Of a DNA stretch of 64,000 nt, positions 42,303 to 50,605 are shown piece by piece. The notes under the pieces were generated by a model. That model was not told the origin of the DNA, searched no databases, and worked only from the letters and a program-made list of their open reading frames with translations. The stretch is from Muribaculaceae bacterium Isolate-036 (Harlan) (GTDB lineage Bacteria > Bacteroidota > Bacteroidia > Bacteroidales > Muribaculaceae): positions 1 to 64,000 of the forward strand of contig RIAY01000006.1 of the NCBI GenBank assembly GCA_003833075.1, read 5' to 3'. The first letter of the stretch is position 1; every line of letters starts with the position of its first letter. A program made the translations under genes and the position numbers.

Positions 42303-42617
42303 TCAGAATTTGAATGTATCCTTAGCCTTGATGATGACGCTCTCGGCGGTCTTGACTGCGACTTCTGCAATCTCGGCGGGCGTTATCTCTCCATCGCCCT
42401 GCAACAGAGCTGAAGAGAAGAGCTTTATCAGTTCCCAGCGGCGAGCCTCCCAGTCCTGAATCTCGTCTAATTGCGTGATGCGGCGTTGATGATTCCTGAT
42501 GCGGGTCTCGATAGACCAGCGCAATCTCGCATCTGTGATTGATTCGAGAGTCTTATTAAGCTCTCGGATTTCGGCGGTACGTTTAGCCCGCTCCATGCTG
42601 ATTTTGGTATTAGTCAT
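42303..42617 (-). CDS. Small helical protein
   Basis: 104 residues, helical, with an N-terminal coiled-coil stretch (RTAEIRELNKTLESITDARLRWSIETRIRNHQRRITQLDEIQDW) and KTAESVIIKAKDTF at the end. No family recognised. It overlaps its upstream neighbour by 4 bp. Confidence 0.55.
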   Translation of the reverse strand: MTNTKISMERAKRTAEIRELNKTLESITDARLRWSIETRIRNHQRRITQLDEIQDWEARRWELIKLFSSALLQGDGEITPAEIAEVAVKTAESVIIKAKDTFKF

Positions 42618-42907
42618 GCCTTTGTTACTTTTGAGATTATCTTATTCGGGTGCATCGGGAAATTCCAGTCTTTGACATCTTCCGTCATAGGAGCTTGGAT
42701 TGCGGGGCTTATCATTCCGCATCCGTCCTTGACGGTCTGATATGCTGATTTCGCAGATTCGGCTTCGATGAGGAAATATCCCTCAATCACGAATCTCACA
42801 GGGACGCGGTAGAGCGTCTTTCGGCGGGGCTTCATGTGGAGGGCTTCACGCTGGGTGATTAGCCTCTCTTTGGCGCCCTCTTTGAGCTTTGGCTTAATTC
42901 TTTCCAT
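42614..42907 (-). CDS. Small protein, unknown
   Basis: 97 residues (MERIKPKLKEGAKERLITQREALHMKPRRKTLYRVPVRFVIEGYFLIEAESAKSAYQTVKDGCGM). The central part resembles the short ferredoxin-like pattern of DpnD/PcfM-type proteins. Tentative. It is first after a gap of 117 bp, which holds an operator-like site. Confidence 0.5.
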   Translation of the reverse strand: MERIKPKLKEGAKERLITQREALHMKPRRKTLYRVPVRFVIEGYFLIEAESAKSAYQTVKDGCGMISPAIQAPMTEDVKDWNFPMHPNKIISKVTKA

Positions 42908-42924
42908 AAGTCTCGTTGTTAAAT

Positions 42925-42939
42925 ATGCTTATTTGGCGG
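42925..42939. promoter_or_regulatory. Weak operator-like site
   Basis: ATGCTTATTTGGCGG agrees with most of the 15-bp dyad consensus but not at the outer bases. It lies 18 bp upstream of the start of the small gene at 42907. Weak. Confidence 0.3.
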
Positions 42940-43024
42940 TTTTCCTGCGCTCTGACGCATTTTCTCTTATGAAATGACCTCTCTATTAGGTCGTGCTTGA
43001 AAAGCGCGGGAAATCGCATTTTAT

Positions 43025-43843
43025 TCATCGTCTGCTTTCTCCTCCCATTTCGATTACGTTATAGGTCTTGAAGCGGTCTATCAATCGACCTCCGAACTCA
43101 TCTTTGAAAGCCTCCTGCAATTCTTCCACGGTGAGATTTGTCGTGATGTGAGCTTTCTTGCCGTAGTGAACCCATATCTCGTTGCGGGCGTGCAGAAATT
43201 CGTTGGTGAGAACCTTGGTATCCATGCCGTAGAATGGTCTGCTTTCCAGTCCGATGTCGTTCAGGCAAACGTTCACAGGCTTTACTTGGAATCCCACGCT
43301 GCTATCTTCGTTGTAGGTATAGAGGTCGAGATTATTGTGGAGAGTGTAGTAATTCACCATCTGCGTCACAGAGAGGTTGTGAAAGAAATTCGGATTGTCG
43401 GTACGTCGGAGATATTCAGAGAAGATTTGCATCATCATCGTCTTGCCGACACCTACACCTCCCATAAGCATGATATTCTTGTCGAGCTTGAATTTCCTAT
43501 CAGGGAAAACTTCCTCGGCAAGAGGGCAATCGTTGAAGTAGTAGAGCAAGAACCGTAGAATGTCTTTATTCCTCTCGTCGATGATGAATTTTCGGCGTTG
43601 GGGAGCGAGACAGACGGTGTTTGCGAGGAATATCACAAGCCGAGAGTGCGCTTGATAGGTTTTGGGGTCGGTGAGGTCGGGAAATCCTTTGCGGGCGTTT
43701 CTCATATCGCGGAAAGCTTTGTCTGCGATTTTCTGAACCGTCTGCCAAGGGTCTACGGCATCACGCTTGCGCTTTTCCTCTACCTGTGCAATCTGCTCTG
43801 GTGTGAATCCCTGCCCTTGCATCACTTCGGAGATTGAGGCCAT
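43025..43843 (-). CDS. DnaC-like helicase loader ATPase
   Basis: 272 residues. Walker A GGVGVGKTM (about 130-138), Walker B-like VNVCLNDIGLE, and sensor regions TTNLTVEELQEAFKDEFGGRLIDRF typical of DnaC/IstB-type AAA+ loaders. It loads a helicase, probably the host DnaB, at the phage origin. It follows the initiator gene by 12 bp. Confidence 0.85.
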   Translation of the reverse strand: MASISEVMQGQGFTPEQIAQVEEKRKRDAVDPWQTVQKIADKAFRDMRNARKGFPDLTDPKTYQAHSRLVIFLANTVCLAPQRRKFIIDERNKDILRFLLYYFNDCPLAEEVFPDRKFKLDKNIMLMGGVGVGKTMMMQIFSEYLRRTDNPNFFHNLSVTQMVNYYTLHNNLDLYTYNEDSSVGFQVKPVNVCLNDIGLESRPFYGMDTKVLTNEFLHARNEIWVHYGKKAHITTNLTVEELQEAFKDEFGGRLIDRFKTYNVIEMGGESRR

Positions 43844-43855
43844 ATCGCGGAATCT

Positions 43856-44644
43856 TTAGTAATCTGCCCCGCCAAAGCCGCCGCCGTAATTTCTTGTGGG
43901 AGGCTCTTGCGGTTTGGATTGAGGTTGAGGGGTGACGAATGTCGGATATTCGGTTTCCCATCGTCTCTGATTTATCCAAGTCTGCAACATTGCATATTGA
44001 GGCACAAACTCACCTCTTGCACTGGCGGCGGCTCTCCATTCTTCCATGCGATGCAAAGCGGGCATCAGGAGAGGGATTATCTGCTGCCACTCTTTCGGAT
44101 ATTTCTTTTTGAAATTCTCGAACTCTGCTTTGAAGCCTCGTTTATTGCCCTTATAGGCTTTTCTGAAAACCTCAAAATCTTCTTCGAGCTTCGATAATTC
44201 GGCCATATTATTATTCTTATCTTCTTTTATTTCTTTTATTTCTTTTTTTCTGTCCAGTTGGCTGTCTGCTTGCCTGTCTGTTTGGCTGTCTGCTTGCCTG
44301 TCTGTTTGGGTGTCAACTAATGCCTGATAACTCTCGTAGTTACAGATAGTTAGGATAGGCGTTTGCCTGTAAAGTACCTTGCGCTCAATCATCTGCTCTT
44401 TTTCGAGTAGTTTCAGGAAAGCAATCACGGTCGATTTGCTTCGACCCCACCGCTCAACGAGGAATAGAATCGAAGCTACCATTTGACCGCGTTTGAGGGT
44501 GAAAATATGAGAGTCGTGCAGCCATTGCCTGTCTTCCCACTGAGCCATGAACAATAGGTCGAGCCACCATTTCAGTCTCTCGGCATCTTGCCACAGCCAG
44601 TGATTCGGCAAGTCTCTGCTAATTTTTATCCACCCTGCTGCCAT
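43856..44644 (-). CDS. Replication initiator (O-like), with winged helix and in-gene origin
   Basis: 262 residues. The N-terminus (AAGWIKISRDLPNHWLWQDAERLKWWLDLLFMAQWEDRQ, then RGQMVASILFLVERWGRSKSTVIAFLKLLEKEQMIERK) is a winged-helix typical of phage initiators. Residues about 111-130 are repeats of TDRQADSQ, encoded by the 24-bp repeats. A C-terminal DnaB/loader contact domain (VFRKAYKGNKRGFKAEFENFKKKYPKEWQQIIPLL) follows. The layout parallels lambda O. Confidence 0.75.
   Translation of the reverse strand: MAAGWIKISRDLPNHWLWQDAERLKWWLDLLFMAQWEDRQWLHDSHIFTLKRGQMVASILFLVERWGRSKSTVIAFLKLLEKEQMIERKVLYRQTPILTICNYESYQALVDTQTDRQADSQTDRQADSQLDRKKEIKEIKEDKNNNMAELSKLEEDFEVFRKAYKGNKRGFKAEFENFKKKYPKEWQQIIPLLMPALHRMEEWRAAASARGEFVPQYAMLQTWINQRRWETEYPTFVTPQPQSKPQEPPTRNYGGGFGGADY
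44221..44314. other. Candidate replication origin: 24-bp iterons and AT-rich tract
   Basis: Two full copies of a 24-bp repeat (44258-44281 and 44282-44305, TTGGCTGTCTGCTTGCCTGTC then TGT) and a partial third (44306-44314) are followed on the lower side by an AT/pyrimidine-rich tract (44221-44250). This lies inside the initiator gene, as in lambda, where the origin is in O. Confidence 0.65.
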
Positions 44645-44649
44645 CGGAT

Positions 44650-45240
44650 TCAGAGAGCTACAAAGTCAGCATAAATTTCGATGAACTGCTTCCCTGCATA
44701 GTCGGCAAGCTCTTCCGATTTGAAGGCAAGCCGCGAGCCGTTAACCGAGAGCGAGTACGACGATGCGTTACCCGCATACGCAAAGACGAGACCGCCACCC
44801 GCATTCGCATAGAAATTCGAGCGACCGACAACACGGCGCCGCTTCTCTTCGTCCATTCGGGCGAGTTCATCTTTGGTATAGATGACGAACCACGGATACC
44901 AACGGTATTCTTCATTGGCAAAGGTCGGCTCCCAGCCCTCGTTCAGAGCAGCGCAGATGATACGGAGTTGGAGATATGCGAGAATATCTTTCGAGAGATT
45001 GTCATTCTCGCAGAAATACCCTTGCAGAGCCTCAAATTCAGAGACGAGGGGGTGATTATCTTCGCATCGGCTGTCAAGTTCGCGGCAAGCGTCCTCAAAG
45101 GTCTTGATGCGTTCTCTCACATCGGCAGGCTTAAAAATATCCTTGCCGTAGAGATTGATGAGAAGTTGCTTCTGCTCATCGTTGGCAGCTTTGTAGGCTT
45201 CCATGAGCTTACTTCTCTCTATTTCGATTTTTTTGCTCAT
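44650..45240 (-). CDS. Hypothetical protein common in Bacteroides phages
   Basis: 196 residues. Helical N-terminus (EIERSKLMEAYKAANDEQKQLLINLYGKDIF) and a C-terminal part with NAGGGLVFAYAGNASSYSLSVNGSRLAFKSEELADYAGKQFIEIY that I recall from other gut phage proteins of unknown function. It overlaps the upstream gene by 32 bp. Confidence 0.6.
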   Translation of the reverse strand: MSKKIEIERSKLMEAYKAANDEQKQLLINLYGKDIFKPADVRERIKTFEDACRELDSRCEDNHPLVSEFEALQGYFCENDNLSKDILAYLQLRIICAALNEGWEPTFANEEYRWYPWFVIYTKDELARMDEEKRRRVVGRSNFYANAGGGLVFAYAGNASSYSLSVNGSRLAFKSEELADYAGKQFIEIYADFVAL

Positions 45241-45400
45241 TGTCGATTTTCTTTAATTTGGGAATGATATGGAAATTCAAGACGCGGACTGCATTTGTCA
45301 GCCGCAGACTCTTTCGTACTTTCTGCTGGTCGAGGTTTTCAATCAGCATCGGGAGGTAGCGCAGAAGATTTGCGAGAATGTCATTCGGAATCTCTCTCAT
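45209..45400 (-). CDS. Small helical protein
   Basis: 63 residues (MREIPNDILANLLRYLPMLIENLDQQKVRKSLRLTNAVRVLNF ...). Amphipathic helices, basic. Follows the MBL gene by one base. Unknown. Confidence 0.55.
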   Translation of the reverse strand: MREIPNDILANLLRYLPMLIENLDQQKVRKSLRLTNAVRVLNFHIIPKLKKIDNEQKNRNREK

Positions 45401-45401
45401 A

Positions 45402-46139
45402 TCAGTAAGGCGTTAGGGAGAGGTCGAGGCATAAGCCGTTCCGAGCGATATATACAGGCTTTCCCGCGCTTTTCTGGATTGTCTGACGGAATTGTTCAGG
45501 GTCGCTGTTTCTCGCAGAGAGATGCAAAAGAATTACCTCGTTGACCTTTGAGAGGTCGTTCACCCTCAATATCTCGGCGGTAGTCTTCAATTCCATGTGC
45601 GAGCGCAGAAGTCGCTCTCTCATGCTGACAGGCATTATTCCGTTGTCGATATTGTATTGTAGAATCGGGTCGGAGTAATTCGCTTCGAGCATAATGTGAT
45701 TTAGGGGAGGCAATCGAAATTCAAGCATCATCGTATCGGTGATGAATAGGAGCTTACCCATTTTCTCATGCTCGATTATAAAGCCGACGCACGGCACATC
45801 GTGAACGACTGGTATAGCAAGCACTTTGAAGCCGCCCACCTTGTAGCCGTGCATCGGTTTTATTTCTTTGCAGAATACGCGAGTTTTGAGTACTTGCGAG
45901 TTGAATACTTCGGCGAGTGCAAGCACCGTGATTCCGCTTTTCAGAAAATCCGAGAGATACTTTGAGTGGTCTTTATGCTCATGCGAGATTAAGCAACCTA
46001 CCACATTTCCGAGCTGCCAGTTGAGAGCCTTTTTCACTTCTGCGAACTTGATGCCTGCCTCGATAATCAGGGTCTCGTTCTGGGCTTGCAGAAAGTAGCA
46101 ATTACCCTCGCTGCTTGAACCTAATACTTTTAAAATCAT
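45402..46139 (-). CDS. MBL-fold metallohydrolase
   Basis: 245 residues. Metal box HEHKDHS (53-59), further ligands VVHDVP and DTMMLEFR, and late LHLSARN. It resembles YycJ/WalJ-type MBL proteins that cut nucleic acid. Its place beside recT and an SbcC-like gene suggests a nuclease in recombination. An alternative is a cyclic nucleotide phosphodiesterase like Apyc1, an anti-Pycsar phage protein of the same fold; I cannot decide from sequence. Confidence 0.75.
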   Translation of the reverse strand: MILKVLGSSSEGNCYFLQAQNETLIIEAGIKFAEVKKALNWQLGNVVGCLISHEHKDHSKYLSDFLKSGITVLALAEVFNSQVLKTRVFCKEIKPMHGYKVGGFKVLAIPVVHDVPCVGFIIEHEKMGKLLFITDTMMLEFRLPPLNHIMLEANYSDPILQYNIDNGIMPVSMRERLLRSHMELKTTAEILRVNDLSKVNEVILLHLSARNSDPEQFRQTIQKSAGKPVYIARNGLCLDLSLTPY

Positions 46140-46157
46140 ACTCTCGGAATTTACTGA

Positions 46158-47141
46158 TTAGTAGTCAGGAGTTGCGTCAGCGGCGGGAGCGTCGGCAGAT
46201 TTTTCTCCCTGCGGGGTAGATGCTGCCTGAATCACTTCGCCTGTCTCACGGTCAACGTTTGTGCCGTCCACCTCTTCATACTCGGTGTTGGAGATGTCGA
46301 GAACCTGCGCATTGGCATTGTCGGCGAGCATGGTATTGCGTGATGCCATTTCGGATTCTTCGGCATCATTCGCCATTGCGGTCTGCATCTCGACGGAGAG
46401 GTAGCCATACTTGGAGAGGAGGCGACGGAGGGTCGTTTTGAGAGCCATGTCATTGAAGTTGCCCTCCCAACCTACCTTCTTTGCTACGATGCCGTCGTTG
46501 GCTTTCGCAATGAGCATTTCGACGGTCGTATTCTTGCCGACGGAGGGTGAGTATCGTTTGGCATATTTCGCCATATCCTCGACACTCATGTAGAGGGTCT
46601 TGGAGAAGCCGTTGAGAAGCTCGAAATAACAGAAGTAGCCTACTACCTTATCGGAGGTCTTTTCGCCGTCAAAAGCGATTTCTCCTGTGAGCTTATTGAC
46701 CTTGCGAAGCTCGCCCTCATAGACGAGGTCGGCATTGATTGTGCGATACTGACCTGTGCGCATCGCGAGCTGGATATACCCCTTGTAGCCTGGTATGAAT
46801 GTCGGGGTCGGGACCTTAGTCCATGTGCCGTCGGGGAGTTTCACCGAGTTATTGTAAACCACGATGTAAGCGAAGCCGAGAGCCTTGTTGATAGGCAGAC
46901 GGAGGGTCGCGGCGCGAAGAACCTCCATGATGACCGCTTGCGGCTTGCAGGTCTGGAGCGATTTATCGCCTGTATAGAGGTCGATGAGCGATGCTACGAA
47001 AGCATCTTTGTGGTCGCCGAGAGCGTTCTTGAACTGGTCCTGAACGGACGGGGCGTTGATTACCGCTTTGAGCAAATCCACAGGCTTCTGCTGGGTCGCT
47101 ACGGCGTTCTGCGGTTGAGCCGTCATTTGATTTCCAGTCAT
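46158..47141 (-). CDS. recT: RecT single-strand annealing protein
   Basis: 327 residues. FIPGYKGYIQLAMRTGQYRTINADLVYEGE and KTLYMSVEDMAKYAKRYS are the RecT core. The C-terminus is acidic and disordered. It anneals complementary single strands. There is no RecE-type exonuclease next to it; the SbcC-like and MBL proteins may do end resection. Confidence 0.95.
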   Translation of the reverse strand: MTGNQMTAQPQNAVATQQKPVDLLKAVINAPSVQDQFKNALGDHKDAFVASLIDLYTGDKSLQTCKPQAVIMEVLRAATLRLPINKALGFAYIVVYNNSVKLPDGTWTKVPTPTFIPGYKGYIQLAMRTGQYRTINADLVYEGELRKVNKLTGEIAFDGEKTSDKVVGYFCYFELLNGFSKTLYMSVEDMAKYAKRYSPSVGKNTTVEMLIAKANDGIVAKKVGWEGNFNDMALKTTLRRLLSKYGYLSVEMQTAMANDAEESEMASRNTMLADNANAQVLDISNTEYEEVDGTNVDRETGEVIQAASTPQGEKSADAPAADATPDY

Positions 47142-47174
47142 AATTTGGAATTTTAGAGGTGGAACTTATGATGA

Positions 47175-47594
47175 TTAGATTGAATGTTTCTGAATCAACT
47201 CGCCATGGAACCCACGACGTTTGAGTTCTTCAAATATCTCCGAAATCGGAATGTTAGAGATGTCGAAATCGGGGGGGGTGATTTCGGGAGCTGCTGCTTC
47301 GATGACTTCGGGTTGCTCTTCGGTCTCGATGCCTTGACACTCTTTGCAGATTGTGTCGTGGTGGTCTTTCGTATTCTCCCGATAGGCGAATTTACTCTTG
47401 GGGAGGATTCGACCACATTTACGGCAGACCTTGACTCCCTCTTCTTTGTAGCGAGTTCTCATTCTGCCATATTCGGCGGCGCACTCGTTGCACCATGATT
47501 GCAGTCCGTCCTCACTGCTTACACTCTTTGCGAAGTCTGATGCGGGCTTTTCTTTCCCGCAATGGACGCAGACTTTAGTTTTGATTTCTTCCAT
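47175..47594 (-). CDS. Double zinc-ribbon protein
   Basis: 139 residues. Two zinc ribbons: CVHCGKEKPASDF with WCNECAAEYGR, and CRKCGRILPKSKFAYR with ICKECQG. A C8 tract (47271-47278 as G on plus) codes for TPP. Possible nucleic-acid binding. It lies between recT and the SbcC-like gene. Confidence 0.65.
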   Translation of the reverse strand: MEEIKTKVCVHCGKEKPASDFAKSVSSEDGLQSWCNECAAEYGRMRTRYKEEGVKVCRKCGRILPKSKFAYRENTKDHHDTICKECQGIETEEQPEVIEAAAPEITPPDFDISNIPISEIFEELKRRGFHGELIQKHSI

Positions 47595-47599
47595 GGCAG

Positions 47600-49582
47600 T
47601 TATATGCTGAATAGGTTCTTTGGTCCGAATGATGTTGTCAGGGTAGGCTCATCGCTCACTACCAGTCGTATCTGTTGGGATAGCGTCGGCTCTAACTCTT
47701 GCACGCTCTCGGCATTGTCGATAAAGACAGGCACCGAGATTCCTTTGCTGCTGCATATCGCATTGATGATGTCGAGACCTGCATTTATCTGCATCGCATT
47801 GTTGAGCGATGAATACGGCACTCCGTCAACCATCGCCTCGCAAGTCTCGACCTCGCCGCCGTTGATTTGCTGGTCGAACATCTTAAAGCGGACGATGCGG
47901 AAGAGAGAGTTGATTCGCTGCTCGACGGCTTCGATTTTGGCTTTCGCGAATTGAGCAATCGTAAACTCGGTTTTCTCCAGTTCCGCGAGTTCCTGAGACT
48001 GATTGCGGAGCTGCGTTTCGAGTTCGGAGATTCGTGCGCTGTTGCGCTCAATAAGCACCTTTTGAGCCAAAATTTTTGTCAGCTCTTCGATTGAGCCTTG
48101 GAGTATGCTCTTCGCCTCTTTGAGTTCCGATGAATCGGGAGTGGCGGTTTCTTCGATGTCAGAGAGCTGCTTGTGCAAGTCCTGAATCTGCTTGCGGATT
48201 GCGATGCAATCTTTATCATCTCGATAGAGGACGAGGAGGTCTTCATCTGATACAGGTGTCGGGACGGTGATTGTCGAGGCGGTCAGTCTTTCGACCTCTG
48301 CTTCTGCTTTCGCAAGGGCTTCGCGCTCTTCCGAGAGGTCCTGTTTCTTCTTTTCAACCTCTGCTTTGAGTGCTTTGCCCTTTCTCACATTAGCGGCGAG
48401 TTTTTCAGCTTTGCGGGCATTGAACCGTTCCGTCATTTCGGTTTGCTTCTTTTCGATGTCTGCTACATCAAGAGGTTGGCCACAAGTCGGGCAGTTGAAA
48501 GCATCTGCCTCGAATGTTAGAGCCTCGGCTTGTATTGATTTCCACTCAGCAATGAGGACTTCACGTTCTTTGGCTCGTATTTCCAAAGTTTTCTCGGCTG
48601 CACTGATGTAGGTTGTGCGAGTCTCAATCTCCCTGCGTAGAGTATCGATGCGGTATTTAACCTCGTCTCGTGCAGCACAGGCTTTGCGATATTCGGCGGT
48701 GGCTTCTTCTTTAATTTTCCACTGACGCGAAGAGAGAGACATATTGAGGTCGCCAATCTTCTTGTCGATAGCTCTCTTCTGCTCGTTAATCTTCTTCTGG
48801 GCTTCCGATATATCGGTGAGCTGAGTATCGATGTCGGCGAGAGCTTTTTTCTTCTCGGCAAGCTCTTTCTCGACTGCCGCGAAGTCGGTGCTTTCGGGGG
48901 TATCTCTCTTACGCTCATCGATTCGTTCAGGAATAGCCTCGATTTCGGCTTTCAGACGGCGTTTCTTCGCCTGTATCTCGCGCTTGTATTCTTCCATCGT
49001 CTTACCTGTCAGAGCGGCGAGGAGAGCGGCGAAATCAGGATTACCAGCGGCGATGTCGGCGTCGGATATATTGCCCGCCATATCGAAGAGCATTGCTCGC
49101 TGCACATCTGCTTTCTGTGAGGTGAAGTAGGAGGGATTCGTGATGAACTTGAATACCTGCTCGGGGCAGATTGATGCGATTTTCTCATTCCATTCTTTGA
49201 CCGAGCAAGGCACATTGTTGTAGAGGCGTTCTTCCTCGTGCCCTGTAAAGGTTTCTTCGGCTTCGCCACGCTTCTTCTGCCATTTCTCGCAGTAACGGCG
49301 GGTGAGATTGATTTCCTCGCCTCCACATTCGAGAATGACGGAGACTTCGTGAGGGAGCTTCGGGATTGCGGCTCCTGATGCGTCGAGCGTCTTTATATCG
49401 AAGCTCTTGCGGTCCTTGCTATCCTTGCCGAACAATACCCATGTGAAGCCATCGAATACGGTGGTCTTGCCTGAGCCGTTGCTTCCGAGAATAGCGGTCG
49501 TTTCGCGGTTGAACTCGATTGTGAGTTCTCGCAGTCCCTTGAAATTCACAAAGGACATTCTTTTGATGATTACCGTTTTCAT
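47600..49582 (-). CDS. SbcC/Rad50-like ATPase
   Basis: 660 residues. Walker A GSNGSGKTT (34-42) after a typical N-terminal strand region, long coiled coil, zinc-hook CPTC (about 366-369) in the middle, and a second coiled coil with the C-terminal ATPase half. It is short for SbcC (about 1000). No SbcD nuclease gene is visible nearby. It probably helps process DNA ends in RecT-type recombination. Confidence 0.85.
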   Translation of the reverse strand: MKTVIIKRMSFVNFKGLRELTIEFNRETTAILGSNGSGKTTVFDGFTWVLFGKDSKDRKSFDIKTLDASGAAIPKLPHEVSVILECGGEEINLTRRYCEKWQKKRGEAEETFTGHEEERLYNNVPCSVKEWNEKIASICPEQVFKFITNPSYFTSQKADVQRAMLFDMAGNISDADIAAGNPDFAALLAALTGKTMEEYKREIQAKKRRLKAEIEAIPERIDERKRDTPESTDFAAVEKELAEKKKALADIDTQLTDISEAQKKINEQKRAIDKKIGDLNMSLSSRQWKIKEEATAEYRKACAARDEVKYRIDTLRREIETRTTYISAAEKTLEIRAKEREVLIAEWKSIQAEALTFEADAFNCPTCGQPLDVADIEKKQTEMTERFNARKAEKLAANVRKGKALKAEVEKKKQDLSEEREALAKAEAEVERLTASTITVPTPVSDEDLLVLYRDDKDCIAIRKQIQDLHKQLSDIEETATPDSSELKEAKSILQGSIEELTKILAQKVLIERNSARISELETQLRNQSQELAELEKTEFTIAQFAKAKIEAVEQRINSLFRIVRFKMFDQQINGGEVETCEAMVDGVPYSSLNNAMQINAGLDIINAICSSKGISVPVFIDNAESVQELEPTLSQQIRLVVSDEPTLTTSFGPKNLFSI

Positions 49583-49592
49583 TGGAAATTAG

Positions 49593-49871
49593 TTATTTAA
49601 TCCTGTTGATTGCTACATGATTGACAGCTTCGCAACGCAATTCTTCGTCGGTCGGGATTCGCGTCTGACACTGCCACGCTTCGATTTCTTCCCTCTTGAA
49701 CCATGTAGAGCTTCCCTGCTTATAATGAGGGATTTTCTTTTGGCTGCAAAGAGTGTAGATGTGGCTTTCGGAACGGTCGAGAACGAGAGCGAGGTCTTTC
49801 ACACTCCATACGGATTTGGTGTTGATTACCATGAGCCGTTCAATGCGCTCCAATCTCTCTTCTATTCCCAT
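49593..49871 (-). CDS. Helix-turn-helix protein, excisionase-like
   Basis: 92 residues. SVKDLALVLDRSESHIYTLCSQKKIPHYKQGSSTWFKREEIEAW is a HTH_17 domain, the type of Xis proteins. The N-terminal helix (GIEERLERIERLM) is a short coiled coil. It may act as excisionase, since no other Xis candidate lies near the integrase. It is at the end of the early operon. Confidence 0.7.
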   Translation of the reverse strand: MGIEERLERIERLMVINTKSVWSVKDLALVLDRSESHIYTLCSQKKIPHYKQGSSTWFKREEIEAWQCQTRIPTDEELRCEAVNHVAINRIK

Positions 49872-50122
49872 GAATCGTCCTCCAGTTCCTCGCCAGCGCG
49901 AGTAAATTCAGGAATGAGGTCTCTCGATTCCCAGTATTTCACACATAAGTGCAGAATATAGAAGCTCACGAATGAGACTGCGGCGGCTGCGAGGCGAATC
50001 ATCTCCTCTCGTAAGAGGCTCATATTTTCCGCAGGGTCTCCGAATACCACCATGAGGGCGAGGAATCCGAGAGAGAAGAGGGCGAACAATACATAGTATC
50101 GCCAATTCAGTAAGATTTTCAT
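49862..50122 (-). CDS. Small membrane protein
   Basis: 86 residues, two membrane segments (YVLFALFSLGFLALMVVFG and RLAAAAVSFVSFYILHLCVKY). Overlaps both neighbours by a few bases. Possible superinfection exclusion role, but nothing in the sequence proves it. Confidence 0.55.
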   Translation of the reverse strand: MKILLNWRYYVLFALFSLGFLALMVVFGDPAENMSLLREEMIRLAAAAVSFVSFYILHLCVKYWESRDLIPEFTRAGEELEDDSWE

Positions 50123-50388
50123 ACAGCCTCCTTTGCTTCTTTGCGTCCTTTGTACTGCTCAACGAGGGCGGCGAAGCTCTCTTTGAGATAATCGAAATCG
50201 CACTGAAATTCTTTTGCGAGAATTTCAATCGTGAGGTCATCTGGCATCTGCCTTCCGATAGCCCACATCTTGACCGTCGTGACCGCCTTGCGGGTCACTC
50301 TCGCGGCTCTCGCATAGAGGTCTTCGAGCTTGGTAGGCTTCTGCTTTTCCTCCTCGCAAAGAGCGCTAAATGAGATTTTTCTTGTCAT
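50119..50388 (-). CDS. Small DNA-binding regulator, Cro-like position
   Basis: 89 residues. Helical, with KLEDLYARAARVTRKAVTTVKMWAIGRQMPDDLTIEILAKEF, which looks like a helix-turn-helix of the XRE type. It is divergent from the CI-like gene at 50606, so it is placed as a Cro analogue opening the early operon. Confidence 0.6.
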   Translation of the reverse strand: MTRKISFSALCEEEKQKPTKLEDLYARAARVTRKAVTTVKMWAIGRQMPDDLTIEILAKEFQCDFDYLKESFAALVEQYKGRKEAKEAV

Positions 50389-50411
50389 TTATCTAATTTT
50401 TAGAGGTTAAG

Positions 50412-50444
50412 TTGCTTATTGAGCGCAATTTTTTTGTATCTTTG
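50412..50444 (+). promoter_or_regulatory. Plus-strand promoter of the lysogeny genes with operator copy 6
   Basis: TTG (50412-50414) and TATCTTTG (50437-50444) with a 22-nt spacer, the same geometry as the lysis promoter. Operator TTGCTTATTGAGCGC (50412-50426) overlaps the -33 element. The gap 50389-50605 between divergent regulator genes also contains inverted GC-rich blocks (GCGGCGC/CTTTGCCGCG). Confidence 0.6.
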
Positions 50445-50605
50445 CCGCGACTCTTTCGAGTTTGCGGCGCACTTTCTTTGGTATTGCGATGCAAAGATAC
50501 AGCCAATATCTGTATTCTGCAACTCAATTCAAGAAACCAACTGCATTTTTAAGGATTTTTAAGAATTGAGCTAAATACGTACCACTTTTTAAGATTTCAC
50601 AGCGC

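Noticed and set aside
47271..47278. Poly-C/G tract of 8 in the zinc-ribbon gene as a phase-variation site
   Set aside because: It is in frame, codes for TPP, and a tract of 8 alone is within what occurs by chance. There is no sign that it joins or breaks neighbouring frames.
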